NCBI RefSeq assembly: GCF_036511935.1
Contig: NZ_AP028878.1
Coordinates: 4,650,001 to 4,714,000 of the forward strand
DNA: 64,000 nucleotides
Direction: 5' to 3'
Source: Marinobacter nanhaiticus D15-8W
GTDB lineage: Bacteria; Pseudomonadota; Gammaproteobacteria; Pseudomonadales; Oleiphilaceae
Under the pieces are notes generated by a model. The model ran no database searches. It saw nothing but the letters and a program-made list of their open reading frames with translations, and had not been told where the DNA came from. The position numbers were made by a program, and so were the translations under genes. Positions within the stretch are counted from its first letter, which is position 1; the number at the start of each line of letters is the position of its first letter. Shown in pieces: positions 9,481-17,471 of the stretch.

Positions 9481-11058
9481 TCAGGCCTCCCCGGGGTTCA
9501 GTGTCAGGTCATCCGCAAACGTATCCTCATCCGCTTTTTTACTGCGGCGGGTCTTGCGCGGCGTTTTTGTGGTTCGGGTTTCAAGCGTCCCATCTCCATA
9601 ATCCGGACTTTCGGCACTCACCTTTGACTGGGCCTCTGTGGCACGGACGTTTGTGGTGGGGGAGTCCCGGCGAGCCATGACCAAGCGTTCGATACTCAGC
9701 GGCACCATGATGAACACGTCGTACAGGTTGACCAGGACCTTGCTCAGGTGATTGGTGACACCGCCGATCATCCGCAGGGCCACGCGCAGCGTACGCAGCA
9801 CGCCCAGCGCCAGCAGACCGGATACAGTGCGCAGCGAGTGCACGAACGACTCCAGCGGGATGCCGACGAAGGCCAACGCGAACGGCAGGATGAAGCCCAG
9901 CAGCATCTGCCCGATGGAAGGCACCCAACGGAATTTCGGCTCACCGGGCTGTGCGCCGGCCAGGGTCTGCTGCAACGCTTCGGCATCCAGAGCCAGCAGG
10001 TCGCGCATGTAGGCCAGGGACGACTCGATACCGGCGAAAATCACCAGGATCGTCAGGGCCACGATGGCCATACGCTTGCGTACCCGGTCGTCCAGGCTCG
10101 AAATCACCGGGAACAGCCGCGTGATCTGCAGGCATTCCAGCAGGAACAGCCCCATCGCGATTTCCACCAGGATGATCACCAGCGCGGCCACATCCGAGGT
10201 GCGCACCGAACCGATGTAGCTGGCACCGCCCACCATCTCCGCCATCGGCATGGAGATCAGGTGGAAGTTGATGATGCCACCGAAAACGGCAATGGCGAGC
10301 ACCAGGCTGGCGATAAAGAACTGGGTCAGCGATGACGAGGTCAGCGCGTTGACAGCCTTGTCTTCGGCCTTGCGGATGCTCTCGTAGTCGGCCATCTGGT
10401 TGTCGATCTTGCGCGCCCGGTCTTCCAGCCCGGTGATCGTCTGGCTGACGCTCTTCATGGTGTTGGTCAGCGTGCGCCAATCCGGCTGCATCCCCTTGAG
10501 GATACCGTGGCGTTCGTTGGTGCTCTCCTGGTAGGCCCTGAGGGTCTGCTCGTGGGAATCCTCCACCACTTCGCAGATGTTCTCGAGGATGCTGGCCACC
10601 GCAGGATCACCCGAACGCGGCAGGGTGGACAGGGTATCGAGCACGTCCTGCCACGCCGGCGGCATAGGGGCGTTGTCGATAGCGTCGTGGTAGTCCTGCT
10701 GGATCTTTTCCAGCGTGTCGGTAAGTCGGCGATGCAGTACCGGGTACTGGCTCAGGTCGCGCTCGACGATGGCGTTGACGCGATTGAACTCGCGCTCGAT
10801 GGTTTTCTCGGCGGCTTCCCTGCCGGCGGCCAGCAGTACATCGTGGTTACGGGCGATGACCCGCGCTTCCAGCCGATGCAGGCTGACACTGGCCAGCCGC
10901 AGGCTGGTGTAGACCGCGCGACCGGTGCTGCGCAGCAGTTGGTGGGCATGGGGACGGCCGGCATAGAGCAGCACGATGGCGATAGCCAGCCAGACCGCCA
11001 GCGAAAGGGCCGGCGAATCAGACCAGATGGTGAGCATTTCATTGAACATGGGATACAC
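9481..11058 (-). CDS. Five-helix inner-membrane protein of unknown function
   Basis: Protein of 525 residues. TM1 lies at about 14-32 (ALSLAVWLAIAIVLLYAG). A long, charged and probably coiled-coil region spans about 60-215. Four more helices are at about 232-255, 275-297, 314-336 and 364-390, with an amphipathic, basic stretch after them. The tail (about 475-525) is polar and ends in a KTPRKTRRSKK cluster and an acidic run. No family is recognised. It forms an operon with the VWA-like lipoprotein and is divergent from an OmpR-type regulator and histidine kinase; the shared 223-bp promoter region contains OmpR-like repeats. I infer that this pair is the output, or the envelope partner, of that two-component system. 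Confidence 0.72.
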   Translation of the reverse strand: MYPMFNEMLTIWSDSPALSLAVWLAIAIVLLYAGRPHAHQLLRSTGRAVYTSLRLASVSLHRLEARVIARNHDVLLAAGREAAEKTIEREFNRVNAIVERDLSQYPVLHRRLTDTLEKIQQDYHDAIDNAPMPPAWQDVLDTLSTLPRSGDPAVASILENICEVVEDSHEQTLRAYQESTNERHGILKGMQPDWRTLTNTMKSVSQTITGLEDRARKIDNQMADYESIRKAEDKAVNALTSSSLTQFFIASLVLAIAVFGGIINFHLISMPMAEMVGGASYIGSVRTSDVAALVIILVEIAMGLFLLECLQITRLFPVISSLDDRVRKRMAIVALTILVIFAGIESSLAYMRDLLALDAEALQQTLAGAQPGEPKFRWVPSIGQMLLGFILPFALAFVGIPLESFVHSLRTVSGLLALGVLRTLRVALRMIGGVTNHLSKVLVNLYDVFIMVPLSIERLVMARRDSPTTNVRATEAQSKVSAESPDYGDGTLETRTTKTPRKTRRSKKADEDTFADDLTLNPGEA

Positions 11059-11147
11059 CTCGTTATGTTCTTCCGTGATTGGACGACCCCATGCTCGGAA
11101 AGCCCGGTGAAAAATCTGTGAGTAGAAATGGCCGGTTCCAGGATTTT

Positions 11148-11208
11148 TGTAGCTTTATGTAGCTCTGCGAAGAGCTGCCGCGTCCGGCTTGGTATGCTCG
11201 CTGTAGTT
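11148..11208. promoter_or_regulatory. OmpR-type direct repeats and inverted repeat in the divergent promoter
   Basis: TGTAGCT occurs at 11148-11154 and again at 11158-11164, exactly 10 bp apart, and TGTAGTT at 11202-11208. Tandem repeats one helical turn apart are the usual target of OmpR/PhoB-family regulators. An inverted repeat AGCTCT-GCGA-AGAGCT overlaps the second copy (11161-11176). The next gene on the plus strand encodes such a regulator, so autoregulation and control of the divergent membrane-protein operon are likely. Confidence 0.5.
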
Positions 11209-11281
11209 TTCAGGTGACAGTCCTTGCAAAAAAAGCGGAATAAGAGAGAGGAGCCTCGACAGGGAACGACGAGGGCAGCGC

Positions 11282-12079
11282 ATGGCCACCATCCTATGGG
11301 TTGAAGACCAGTCTCACTGGATCGAGAAGTTCAAGCCGGTACTGGAAGCCACCGAGTTCGACGAGCGTCCGACGCAGGTGCAGGTATTCCAGTTCGCCGA
11401 AGCGGCATGCCAGCATATCCGCCTGGCAGATACCCACACGCCTCCCGATATCGCCCTGCTCGATGCCAACATGAACGGCAACGACGCGGCGGGCTTTTCC
11501 GTCTCCCGCGCCCTTCAGCGCAAATGGCCGGACCTGCCGGTGATCTACCTGTCCGAACACAGCGGCACGATCATCGAACAGGAAGCCTTTGAAATGACCG
11601 GTGCGCAGGATTTCATCGCCAAGCACCAGCGCAATATCGAGTCGGTACTGTGCTGGCGCATCAAGTCGCGCCTGCGCCAGAACAGCCTGAGTCAAAATGG
11701 CCAGAGACAAGCCAGCGACGTGCTGCGTAGCGGCGAACTGACCCTGGATACCACCACGTGGGAAGCCTACTGGCAGGGCCGCAAGCTGATGAACCCCAGC
11801 AACGCGAGGCGCCCGCTGCCGCCGACCCCGCGCAAGATCCTGCGCTACCTGCTGGAGGCATCGCCCCGGCCACTCAGCACAGCACAGATCGCGGAGAGGC
11901 TGGATGCCGACCTGGAGCGCTTCTCCTACGCCAACTACCGCCAGCATATCCGGACCCTACGTCTCTCCATCGAACAGGCCACGGGCGGGGACGGGCAATT
12001 CATGACGCTATGCAAACAGGGACAGGGCATCGTCACTTTTGGCGACGAAGGTGCCTATTTTTGGAAGTCGATCGGCTGA
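11282..12079 (+). CDS. OmpR-family response regulator
   Basis: Protein of 265 residues with an N-terminal receiver domain (about 1-125) and a C-terminal winged helix (about 150-260). Receiver residues visible: acidic pair in WVEDQ, phosphoacceptor Asp in ALLDANMNG (about residue 61), Ser/Thr-type position in IYLSEHSG and the conserved Lys in DFIAKHQ. The DNA-binding part has the OmpR pattern LPPTPRKILRYLLEASPRPLS followed by RQHIRTLR. The histidine-kinase gene begins 29 bp after its stop. Its own promoter region carries 10-bp-spaced TGTAGCT repeats. The receiver is longer and more divergent than in PhoB or OmpR, and the signal is unknown. Confidence 0.88.
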   Translation: MATILWVEDQSHWIEKFKPVLEATEFDERPTQVQVFQFAEAACQHIRLADTHTPPDIALLDANMNGNDAAGFSVSRALQRKWPDLPVIYLSEHSGTIIEQEAFEMTGAQDFIAKHQRNIESVLCWRIKSRLRQNSLSQNGQRQASDVLRSGELTLDTTTWEAYWQGRKLMNPSNARRPLPPTPRKILRYLLEASPRPLSTAQIAERLDADLERFSYANYRQHIRTLRLSIEQATGGDGQFMTLCKQGQGIVTFGDEGAYFWKSIG

Positions 12080-12108
12080 AAACCGATCAGCAGTAGACGG
12101 ATCAGATC

Positions 12109-13779
12109 ATGACAGTCACCGTAACAAAAACCACCGAAACGGCGGTCACCGCAGACCGCGAAGACGCGATGGACTACCCCGAGGACGGTGTGCAGACCAT
12201 TACCTTCCCCTGGCTGGCCATTATGGGCGGGATGATTGGACTCGCGTTCCTGACCCTTCAGGTCGATCCATTGCTCCAGGGTTTCTACCGGATACCCGAG
12301 GAATGGTTCCACCCGGCCATCAATGGCGCTGTTCTGATCTGGGTGGCGGTGCTGGCCTTCATAGATCTGCGCCGTTACCGGCGTCAACTGACCCGTCAGC
12401 GCGAGGACGTGCAGCGCCTGCGCAATCGCGTGCGGGAGATTTGGGACAGCAAGAAGCAGCTCCAGCGTAAGGCCCACACCTATTCCGGTCACGCCGATAA
12501 ACTCAAGCGCTTCATCAGCGACAAACTGCTCGACTACATCGAATACGACGAGAAGTTCCTGCACTTCAAGAGTATCGCCGCGGAAGTGCGCCACAACGGC
12601 GTGATCAGCTTCGACAAGGTGCAAACCGCCCTGCAGCAGGCCGAGCGCGCCGCGCAAGCGGAGGAATCGATGCTCGACCGTGAAAGCATGGAAGCCGCCC
12701 TCGCGTCCATGCGTTACCTGTGGGACCTGCTCGATCTCTCTACCGCAGACAATCTCGCCCTGCATATCGGCAACCTGCTGTGCGAGTGCGAGGAACACTA
12801 CTACCAGCAAGTGCTCAGCAACGAAACCAACGGCAACCCCTACGCCGTCGCCTACCCACCCCAGCGGGCCGCCCTGCGGGCACTGGCCCAGGTCTCGCCG
12901 GAACCCTTGCCGGCCCTGGAAGAAGAGGGCGACTACCGGCACGCGGACAATCAGTGGTTTGTCGACCTGGACCCGGTGCACGAGTTGCTTGGCAACGAGA
13001 ATCACCTGGTGCTGCTGCTGGAGAACCTGCTGAAGAATGCGCAGTTCTTCTCCCGCAAACGCGGCTACAGCAGCCCGTTCGCGCCGGTGGCGCTGACGCT
13101 CTATGAGCAGCAAGGCCATGCCTGCCTGCGGGTCTATAACCGAGGGCCGCACCTGCGGGACGAGGATCGCCAGAACCTGTTCCAACTCGGGTTTTCCACC
13201 CGCCGGGTGCAGGAGCACCATGGCCGCGGCCTGGGCCTGTACTTCGTCAATGAGATCGTGAAGGGCTACGAAGGCCAGATAGCGGTGCGCAATATTTCCA
13301 CGCCCGAAACCCAGTACACCGTGCGGATTCAACTGGAGAACGGCGAAATCATCACCGAGCGAGTAGATGTCGAACTGCAGGACGACAAGCCCCAATGCCG
13401 GCTGCCAGGTGCTGAGTGGGACAGAAGCCTGGAATGGACCTTTGCCGCTCCCCTGGTCAGCCTGGAAGTCACCACCACCGGCGGCGATAGCCGCGAGCGA
13501 ACCCAGCGGGTGGACGGCATCGAGAGCCGGGGCAAGCAACAGTTCTTCGACCCGGGCCAGCCGGAACGACCGCGCTGGCGCTTCACCTATCAGCCCAAAC
13601 GGAACGCCTGCAGTCTCAGCTTCGAGCCCCTGGATATCAGCGGCGTCGAGTTCGAGGTCCGACTACCGACTGCGCAGCACCGGCTGGAGAGCAGTGAACT
13701 GGACGGCATCGAGGAATTCGACGCCGAGGTCGAACGGCTGGATGCCCATTTCAAGGCCCACGCTCAGGATCTAGGATAG
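12109..13779 (+). CDS. Membrane histidine kinase with an added C-terminal domain
   Basis: Protein of 556 residues. Two close TM helices lie at about 35-55 and 70-88, with almost no periplasmic sensor between them, then a coiled-coil region. The probable phosphoacceptor is His162 in AAEVRHNGV, which is not a standard H-box. The ATPase domain is clear: N-box LLENLLKNAQFF (about 303-314), a G1-like segment and G2-box HGRGLGLYFVNEIV (about 373-387). About 120 further residues follow the ATPase domain, with beta-rich and acidic sequence not usual in kinases. The small periplasmic loop suggests that it senses the membrane or a partner, perhaps the divergent membrane/VWA pair. It lies 29 bp behind its response regulator. 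Confidence 0.83.
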   Translation: MTVTVTKTTETAVTADREDAMDYPEDGVQTITFPWLAIMGGMIGLAFLTLQVDPLLQGFYRIPEEWFHPAINGAVLIWVAVLAFIDLRRYRRQLTRQREDVQRLRNRVREIWDSKKQLQRKAHTYSGHADKLKRFISDKLLDYIEYDEKFLHFKSIAAEVRHNGVISFDKVQTALQQAERAAQAEESMLDRESMEAALASMRYLWDLLDLSTADNLALHIGNLLCECEEHYYQQVLSNETNGNPYAVAYPPQRAALRALAQVSPEPLPALEEEGDYRHADNQWFVDLDPVHELLGNENHLVLLLENLLKNAQFFSRKRGYSSPFAPVALTLYEQQGHACLRVYNRGPHLRDEDRQNLFQLGFSTRRVQEHHGRGLGLYFVNEIVKGYEGQIAVRNISTPETQYTVRIQLENGEIITERVDVELQDDKPQCRLPGAEWDRSLEWTFAAPLVSLEVTTTGGDSRERTQRVDGIESRGKQQFFDPGQPERPRWRFTYQPKRNACSLSFEPLDISGVEFEVRLPTAQHRLESSELDGIEEFDAEVERLDAHFKAHAQDLG

Positions 13780-13891
13780 GGACCAGGAATGCGTAGCCCG
13801 CCTTAACATGCGAGTGGACACGTTTTAATTCGACGGGCGAGACCAGCCGTTCATATACTGGCTCTCAGCTCACCACGGAAGGCCTACTCCC

Positions 13892-14857
13892 ATGCGCGTC
13901 TTCACTAATCCAGTGGGCCCCGGCTCACTCTGGTTCGACAACCTCGCCACCGCCGAGGGGACCCCGGTAGCCTATGATCCCCAGGCAAGGTCATTTCTAC
14001 CCATGCCGCCCTTCTGCATCAATCGGGAGGTTATTGGCTGCAACTGGATTGCACCGGAACAAGGTGCCTTTTGCCGGTCCTGTGCCATGACGACACTGGC
14101 GCCAGACCCCTCCATCGAAAACGCTATACCCAACTGGGCACTAACGGAGGCAGCCAAGCGCTGGGTTCTCGACAATCTCGGTCGCTGGAACTGGTTCCGT
14201 CCGGAGGATCCGGGCGTGCGTCCCGTTTTCCGGATGCTGGCCGAAGGCCGTACACCGGTCTATATGGGGCACGCAGACGGAGTAGTCACGATTAGCGTGG
14301 CCGAGGCCGATCCCGTCGTACGTACGACCCGGCGCGAAGAACTGCAGGAGCCGTACCGGACCATGATCGGGCACATGCGTCATGAGATCTCACATATGCT
14401 CTGGTGGCGGCTAAGTTTGCGTGAGGACTTTCTCGACGCCTTCCGCGCCATGTTCGGCGATGAGCGCGAAGATTACGGCCAGGCCCTTCAGCGGCACTAC
14501 AACCAGGGGCCCCCAGCGGATTGGATGGATCGTTTCCTGACGACCTACGCTTCCGCACACCCCCACGAGGACTGGGCCGAAACCGCCGCCCATCTATTAC
14601 ATCTGACCGATATCACGGATAGCTTCGTAGGCGCTGGTCTGTCATTGCCGGACTTGCCGGGGCCAAACTGGGATCCGTATTCTGAAACGGACGCAGACCG
14701 ACTGATTCATATCGCTACAGCAGTAGCCATCGGGGTCAATCACGTCAACCGATCCATGGGGCTTTCCGACCTCTACCCCTTTGTCCTATCGGATGTGGCC
14801 CGCCGTAAGCTCGCTTTCGTGCATGACTGGCTACGCCGGGGCGCCCAGGGGCGTTGA
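13892..14857 (+). CDS. Putative zinc metallopeptidase (PF10005-like) with degenerate first zinc ribbon
   Basis: Protein of 321 residues. The second cysteine group is intact (FCINREVIGC and AFCRSC, about residues 48-70). GHADGVVTISVAEADP, the HExxH motif in HMRHEISHMLWW (about 166-177), FGDEREDYGQAL and YASAHPHEDWAETAAH (about 220-235, probable third-ligand region) are the hallmarks of this family. Relatives normally begin with two CxxC pairs, as in a CPVCG-like start. Here those positions read NPVGPG and ATAEG, so the first ribbon cannot bind zinc although the flanking WFDN and YDP are kept. Substrate is unknown. It stands alone, with the histidine-kinase gene before it and a convergent SDR after it. 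Confidence 0.8.
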   Translation: MRVFTNPVGPGSLWFDNLATAEGTPVAYDPQARSFLPMPPFCINREVIGCNWIAPEQGAFCRSCAMTTLAPDPSIENAIPNWALTEAAKRWVLDNLGRWNWFRPEDPGVRPVFRMLAEGRTPVYMGHADGVVTISVAEADPVVRTTRREELQEPYRTMIGHMRHEISHMLWWRLSLREDFLDAFRAMFGDEREDYGQALQRHYNQGPPADWMDRFLTTYASAHPHEDWAETAAHLLHLTDITDSFVGAGLSLPDLPGPNWDPYSETDADRLIHIATAVAIGVNHVNRSMGLSDLYPFVLSDVARRKLAFVHDWLRRGAQGR

Positions 14858-14885
14858 TGTCGCTGGACGGTATCTACAGGAAACC

Positions 14886-14925
14886 AGGCGCTTGCGCGGT
14901 AGAACGTCGCACCGCGCAGACGCCT
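14886..14925. terminator. Hairpin between convergent genes
   Basis: AGGCG and TGCGCGG (14886-14899) pair with CCGCGCA and CGCCT (14912-14925) around a small internal mismatch. The structure lies between the peptidase stop and the SDR stop and overlaps the latter. There is no U-tract, so termination strength is uncertain. Confidence 0.4.
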
Positions 14926-15652
14926 AAAGATCAAAATGGGTAGGCATGATGACCATATCCCGGATATTCACGTGCCGGGGCCGGGTCAACATGTAGAGAA
15001 CAGCATCCGCCACTTCGCTGGCTTCGATCAGACTGCCGGCAGCCTTGGCCTCCGCCAGTTTCTCCGCCGGCCAGTCATCGAGTAACGCGCTGATAACCGG
15101 CCCCGGCGATACCGAACCCACACGAATGCCGTGTTTGAACACTTGGCGCCTCACGGTCTGGACGAAACAGTTGATCGCCCACTTGGAGGATGCGTAAACC
15201 GGCTCCCAAGGCGTGGGATAGTGCGCCGCCAGGGAGCTGGTGACCATGATGTCACCGGTGCCGCGCTCGATCATGTGCGGCAACACGTCGTGTACGTTCT
15301 TCATCACCACGTTGACGTTGAGATTCATCATGCGATCGATGGCACTGGTGTCGGCGTCTACCAGATCCCCACCGATATAAAGCCCCGCGTTAGCATGGAA
15401 GATATCCAGCCGGCCTACCGCATCGAGGACCTGAGGCATCAGCGTTGCACACTGCTGGGGGTCGAGCAGATCCACGACCAGTGGAACGACCGCATCGCCA
15501 TGTTGTTCAGCCAGGGCGGTTAATGCCGCTTCGTCGCGGTCAACCAGCACCACCCGTGCGCCGGCAGCCACCATCGCCTCGGCACTCGCCAACCCGATGC
15601 CGGAGGCACTTCCGGTTATGGCGGCAACCTTTCCTTCCAGGCTGTTCTGCAT
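14924..15652 (-). CDS. SDR resembling ribitol 2-dehydrogenase
   Basis: Cytoplasmic oxidoreductase of 242 residues. NAD-binding motif TGSASGIG (about 14-21), an Asp after strand 2 (LVDRDE) that favours NAD, NAG in FHANAGLYIGG, and catalytic Ser in VTSSLAA with YASSK. The segments RLDIFHANAGLYIGG, PGPVISALLDDWP and the C-terminal MVIMPTHFDL closely follow the pattern I know from Klebsiella ribitol 2-dehydrogenase (ribitol to D-ribulose). No pentitol kinase or transporter lies nearby, so the substrate may differ. The start ATG is followed directly by the SDR core and the length is normal. Confidence 0.75.
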   Translation of the reverse strand: MQNSLEGKVAAITGSASGIGLASAEAMVAAGARVVLVDRDEAALTALAEQHGDAVVPLVVDLLDPQQCATLMPQVLDAVGRLDIFHANAGLYIGGDLVDADTSAIDRMMNLNVNVVMKNVHDVLPHMIERGTGDIMVTSSLAAHYPTPWEPVYASSKWAINCFVQTVRRQVFKHGIRVGSVSPGPVISALLDDWPAEKLAEAKAAGSLIEASEVADAVLYMLTRPRHVNIRDMVIMPTHFDL

Positions 15653-15705
15653 CTCCCTGCTCTCCCTTTTCCTGCTTACCCTTTCCGGTAAATACCGGTC
15701 AGCCT

Positions 15706-16284
15706 TTAACTACTAACTTCAGCCCTTTCCGCCAGCTGATCATTGATCATCTCCAGCATGCTCGGAAACAGCGCCCGGTCAACCTGCGATTCGCTGTCCC
15801 ACAGCTTCGACTTCAGGAACGCCCGGGAGCAGTGCAGGAAAACTTCCTTCACGGTGATTTCGATGCAGGCCTTCGCCGGGTAGCCCGGCCCGTCCACTTC
15901 AGGAAACCGCTCAAGGCGATCGTCGGCAACGGAAATTCGCGCCTTGCCGTTAATCCGCAGGGTTTCGTTGATACCGGGGATCATGAAGATGCAGCCGATA
16001 TTCCCGGTCTTGAGGATATTCCCCAGACTGTCGAGACGCTTGTTGCCGGCCGCGTCCGGAATAAGGAGGGTGTTGTCGTCCACCACCTGCACAAAGCCGG
16101 GCTCCCCGCCACGAGGTGAACAATCCATCGCCTCGCGCTCGTCATAGGTGGCAATAACCAAAAAGGGCGCGTGTTTGATGAAATTGATACTGTGCTTCTC
16201 CAGCGCGCCGATCTGCTTCTGCACCGCCTTTTCTTTCGGGAACCCGTAGATCTCCCGCAACTGCTGCTCGGTTTCGATGTACAT
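15706..16284 (-). CDS. FMN-dependent PPOX-type flavoprotein (MSMEG_1061-like)
   Basis: Protein of 192 residues with the split-barrel flavin fold. DCSPRGGEPGFVQV (about 54-67), GNKRLDSLGNIL (about 80-91) and ETLRINGKARIS (about 105-116) are the recurring motifs of the MSMEG_1061 subgroup of pyridoxamine-phosphate-oxidase-like proteins. GAGGA lies six bases before the ATG at 16284. Function in this group is unassigned; flavin- or F420-linked reductions are reported for relatives. Its promoter region (16331-16366) carries the same pair of palindromes as the promoter of the neighbouring HEPN/nucleotidyltransferase pair, so the two units probably share a regulator. Confidence 0.8.
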   Translation of the reverse strand: MYIETEQQLREIYGFPKEKAVQKQIGALEKHSINFIKHAPFLVIATYDEREAMDCSPRGGEPGFVQVVDDNTLLIPDAAGNKRLDSLGNILKTGNIGCIFMIPGINETLRINGKARISVADDRLERFPEVDGPGYPAKACIEITVKEVFLHCSRAFLKSKLWDSESQVDRALFPSMLEMINDQLAERAEVSS

Positions 16285-16330
16285 AGTTTCCTCAGAGGAC
16301 AGAAGCCCGGGCGGGCCAGAGAAGCGCCTT

Positions 16331-16366
16331 ACCCAATTTGGGCATATTATTACCCAAATTGGGTAT
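16331..16366. promoter_or_regulatory. Paired palindromic operator upstream of the flavoprotein gene (copy 1)
   Basis: Two palindromes of the form CCCAAWTTGGG, at 16332-16342 and 16353-16363, are 21 bp apart (two helical turns). On the minus strand a -10-like TAATAT (16344-16349) lies between them, and the flavoprotein start is 47 bp further on. A nearly identical arrangement stands before the nucleotidyltransferase gene at 17411-17446. Confidence 0.7.
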
Positions 16367-16371
16367 TCTAG

Positions 16372-16797
16372 TTATTCGTCATGGCCAGTTAGATCCAGAA
16401 CCGCCAGCCTAATCTCCTCAGCTATTCGCAAAAGACTCTCAACCGAGGCTTCGTCCACATCGACAATGCCCTCGTACTCAGCCAGATTTCGTTTGCGATG
16501 AGCCTGATCAATAACTCGCCACTTTGCAGGGGCTAATTCGAGCGTGTGCTGTAAACACTGGAACACGAGATAGCGATTATCGGACCGGTAGCCAAGTTGT
16601 CGTAGTGCGGCAAGCGACAACGCGTGGGCGGCGTTGTAAGCCAAATCAAACCGGCTCTCGATACTTAACGTTTCCAGCGCCGCATCTTTCAATCTTACGG
16701 TCCCTGAACGAATCAATCCGTCTACTTCAGCAGAATCCCTTGGTTCAGTGTGGAGTTTGTGAATTTTGACCAGGTTGTCCAATGCCTGTTTGTTCAT
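16372..16797 (-). CDS. HEPN-domain protein, probable toxin of a HEPN/MNT pair
   Basis: All-helical protein of 141 residues. HEPN features: helix with SRFDLAYNAAHALSLAALR (about 48-66) and the conserved loop QAHRKRNLAEYEG (about 98-110). In RNase-type HEPN proteins this loop reads R-x4-6-H; here it ends in Glu-Tyr, a variant also found in HEPN partners of nucleotidyltransferases, so RNase activity is not certain. Start ATG at 16797 with GAAGGGA nine bases upstream. The gene overlaps the 3' end of the nucleotidyltransferase gene by 53 bp in another frame, which implies coupled translation with the upstream gene. Known HepT/MntA pairs work by AMPylation of the HEPN partner. Confidence 0.82.
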   Translation of the reverse strand: MNKQALDNLVKIHKLHTEPRDSAEVDGLIRSGTVRLKDAALETLSIESRFDLAYNAAHALSLAALRQLGYRSDNRYLVFQCLQHTLELAPAKWRVIDQAHRKRNLAEYEGIVDVDEASVESLLRIAEEIRLAVLDLTGHDE

Positions 16798-17392
16798 CGA
16801 TGATTCCCTTCAATAAAATGTACTGCCCACCCAATACTTTCCTTAGAAATGGGTTGTCCTCAGCCCGGCGCCTTTCAAATTCGTCGCACTTGTAGAGTGT
16901 CGGATTGATCGTGCGCATCAGGCTGGCCTCGACCGGCTCAAGAACGTTGAACACGTCTTCCAGGGTCAAGCTATCCGAGACTATCATCAGGTCGATATCG
17001 CTGTCCGCATGATCCGAGTTACGGGCTACAGAACCATAGATCAACGCCAACACCAGTTGATCCTCGATGGGATCCAATGCCCTCTCGACCTGCTGCACCG
17101 GACCGAGCGTTTTCGCGACGAGTGAAGCCAACTCCGGATAGACAGGCGCCTTTTGATTGGCGGTATATCTTTTCTGCCGCCGATCCATGGTTACGGCAAC
17201 CAAACCACTGTCCACCAGACGGCTAATTTCCCGCTGCACTGCACCGGAGCCAGCACCCGCCTGCTCAATAAGCTCCGCTATGGAAAATGTCTCCTCAGGA
17301 TGCAGGAAGAGTATGCGAAGCACTTTCTGGCGCGTGCCCGCAAATAGAGCGTCAGCCAAACTCGTGCGTTGGGAGAGTTGCGGTGCGTTCAT
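16745..17392 (-). CDS. Winged-helix + minimal nucleotidyltransferase protein, probable antitoxin
   Basis: Protein of 215 residues, counted from the ATG at 17392. A longer frame reaches 17521 but translates the operator itself, so that start is rejected. Residues about 10-90 form a MarR/ArsR-like winged helix (KVLRILFLHPEETFSIAELI, then GAVQREISRLVDSGLV). Residues about 105-150 hold the nucleotidyltransferase motif GSVARNSDHADSDIDLMIV (GSxxR-x-SDxD). In known MNT-HEPN modules the MNT protein modifies the HEPN toxin with AMP groups. The fused winged helix probably binds the palindromes at 17411-17446 just upstream and gives autorepression. The same sites at 16331-16366 may put the flavoprotein gene under its control. 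Confidence 0.84.
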   Translation of the reverse strand: MNAPQLSQRTSLADALFAGTRQKVLRILFLHPEETFSIAELIEQAGAGSGAVQREISRLVDSGLVAVTMDRRQKRYTANQKAPVYPELASLVAKTLGPVQQVERALDPIEDQLVLALIYGSVARNSDHADSDIDLMIVSDSLTLEDVFNVLEPVEASLMRTINPTLYKCDEFERRRAEDNPFLRKVLGGQYILLKGIIDEQTGIGQPGQNSQTPH

Positions 17393-17410
17393 ACCAAGGC
17401 CATGATTGCT

Positions 17411-17446
17411 ACCCAATTTGGGCAACTTTATACCCAAATTGGGTAA
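17411..17446. promoter_or_regulatory. Paired palindromic operator/promoter of the HEPN/MNT pair (copy 2)
   Basis: CCCAAWTTGGG palindromes at 17412-17422 and 17433-17443, again 21 bp apart. On the minus strand TATAAA (17427-17432) lies between them and would serve as -10 box, so binding at either palindrome would cover the promoter. It differs from copy 1 mainly in the spacer between the palindromes. Confidence 0.75.
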
Positions 17447-17471
17447 ATCGCAAAATCGCCCGACAGCGAAC

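Noticed and set aside
12055..13539. Long open frame (494 codons) on the minus strand opposite the histidine kinase
   Set aside because: It is the antisense of clear kinase motifs (N-box, G2-box) and has Gln/Val/His-rich shadow composition, no ribosome site and no domain.
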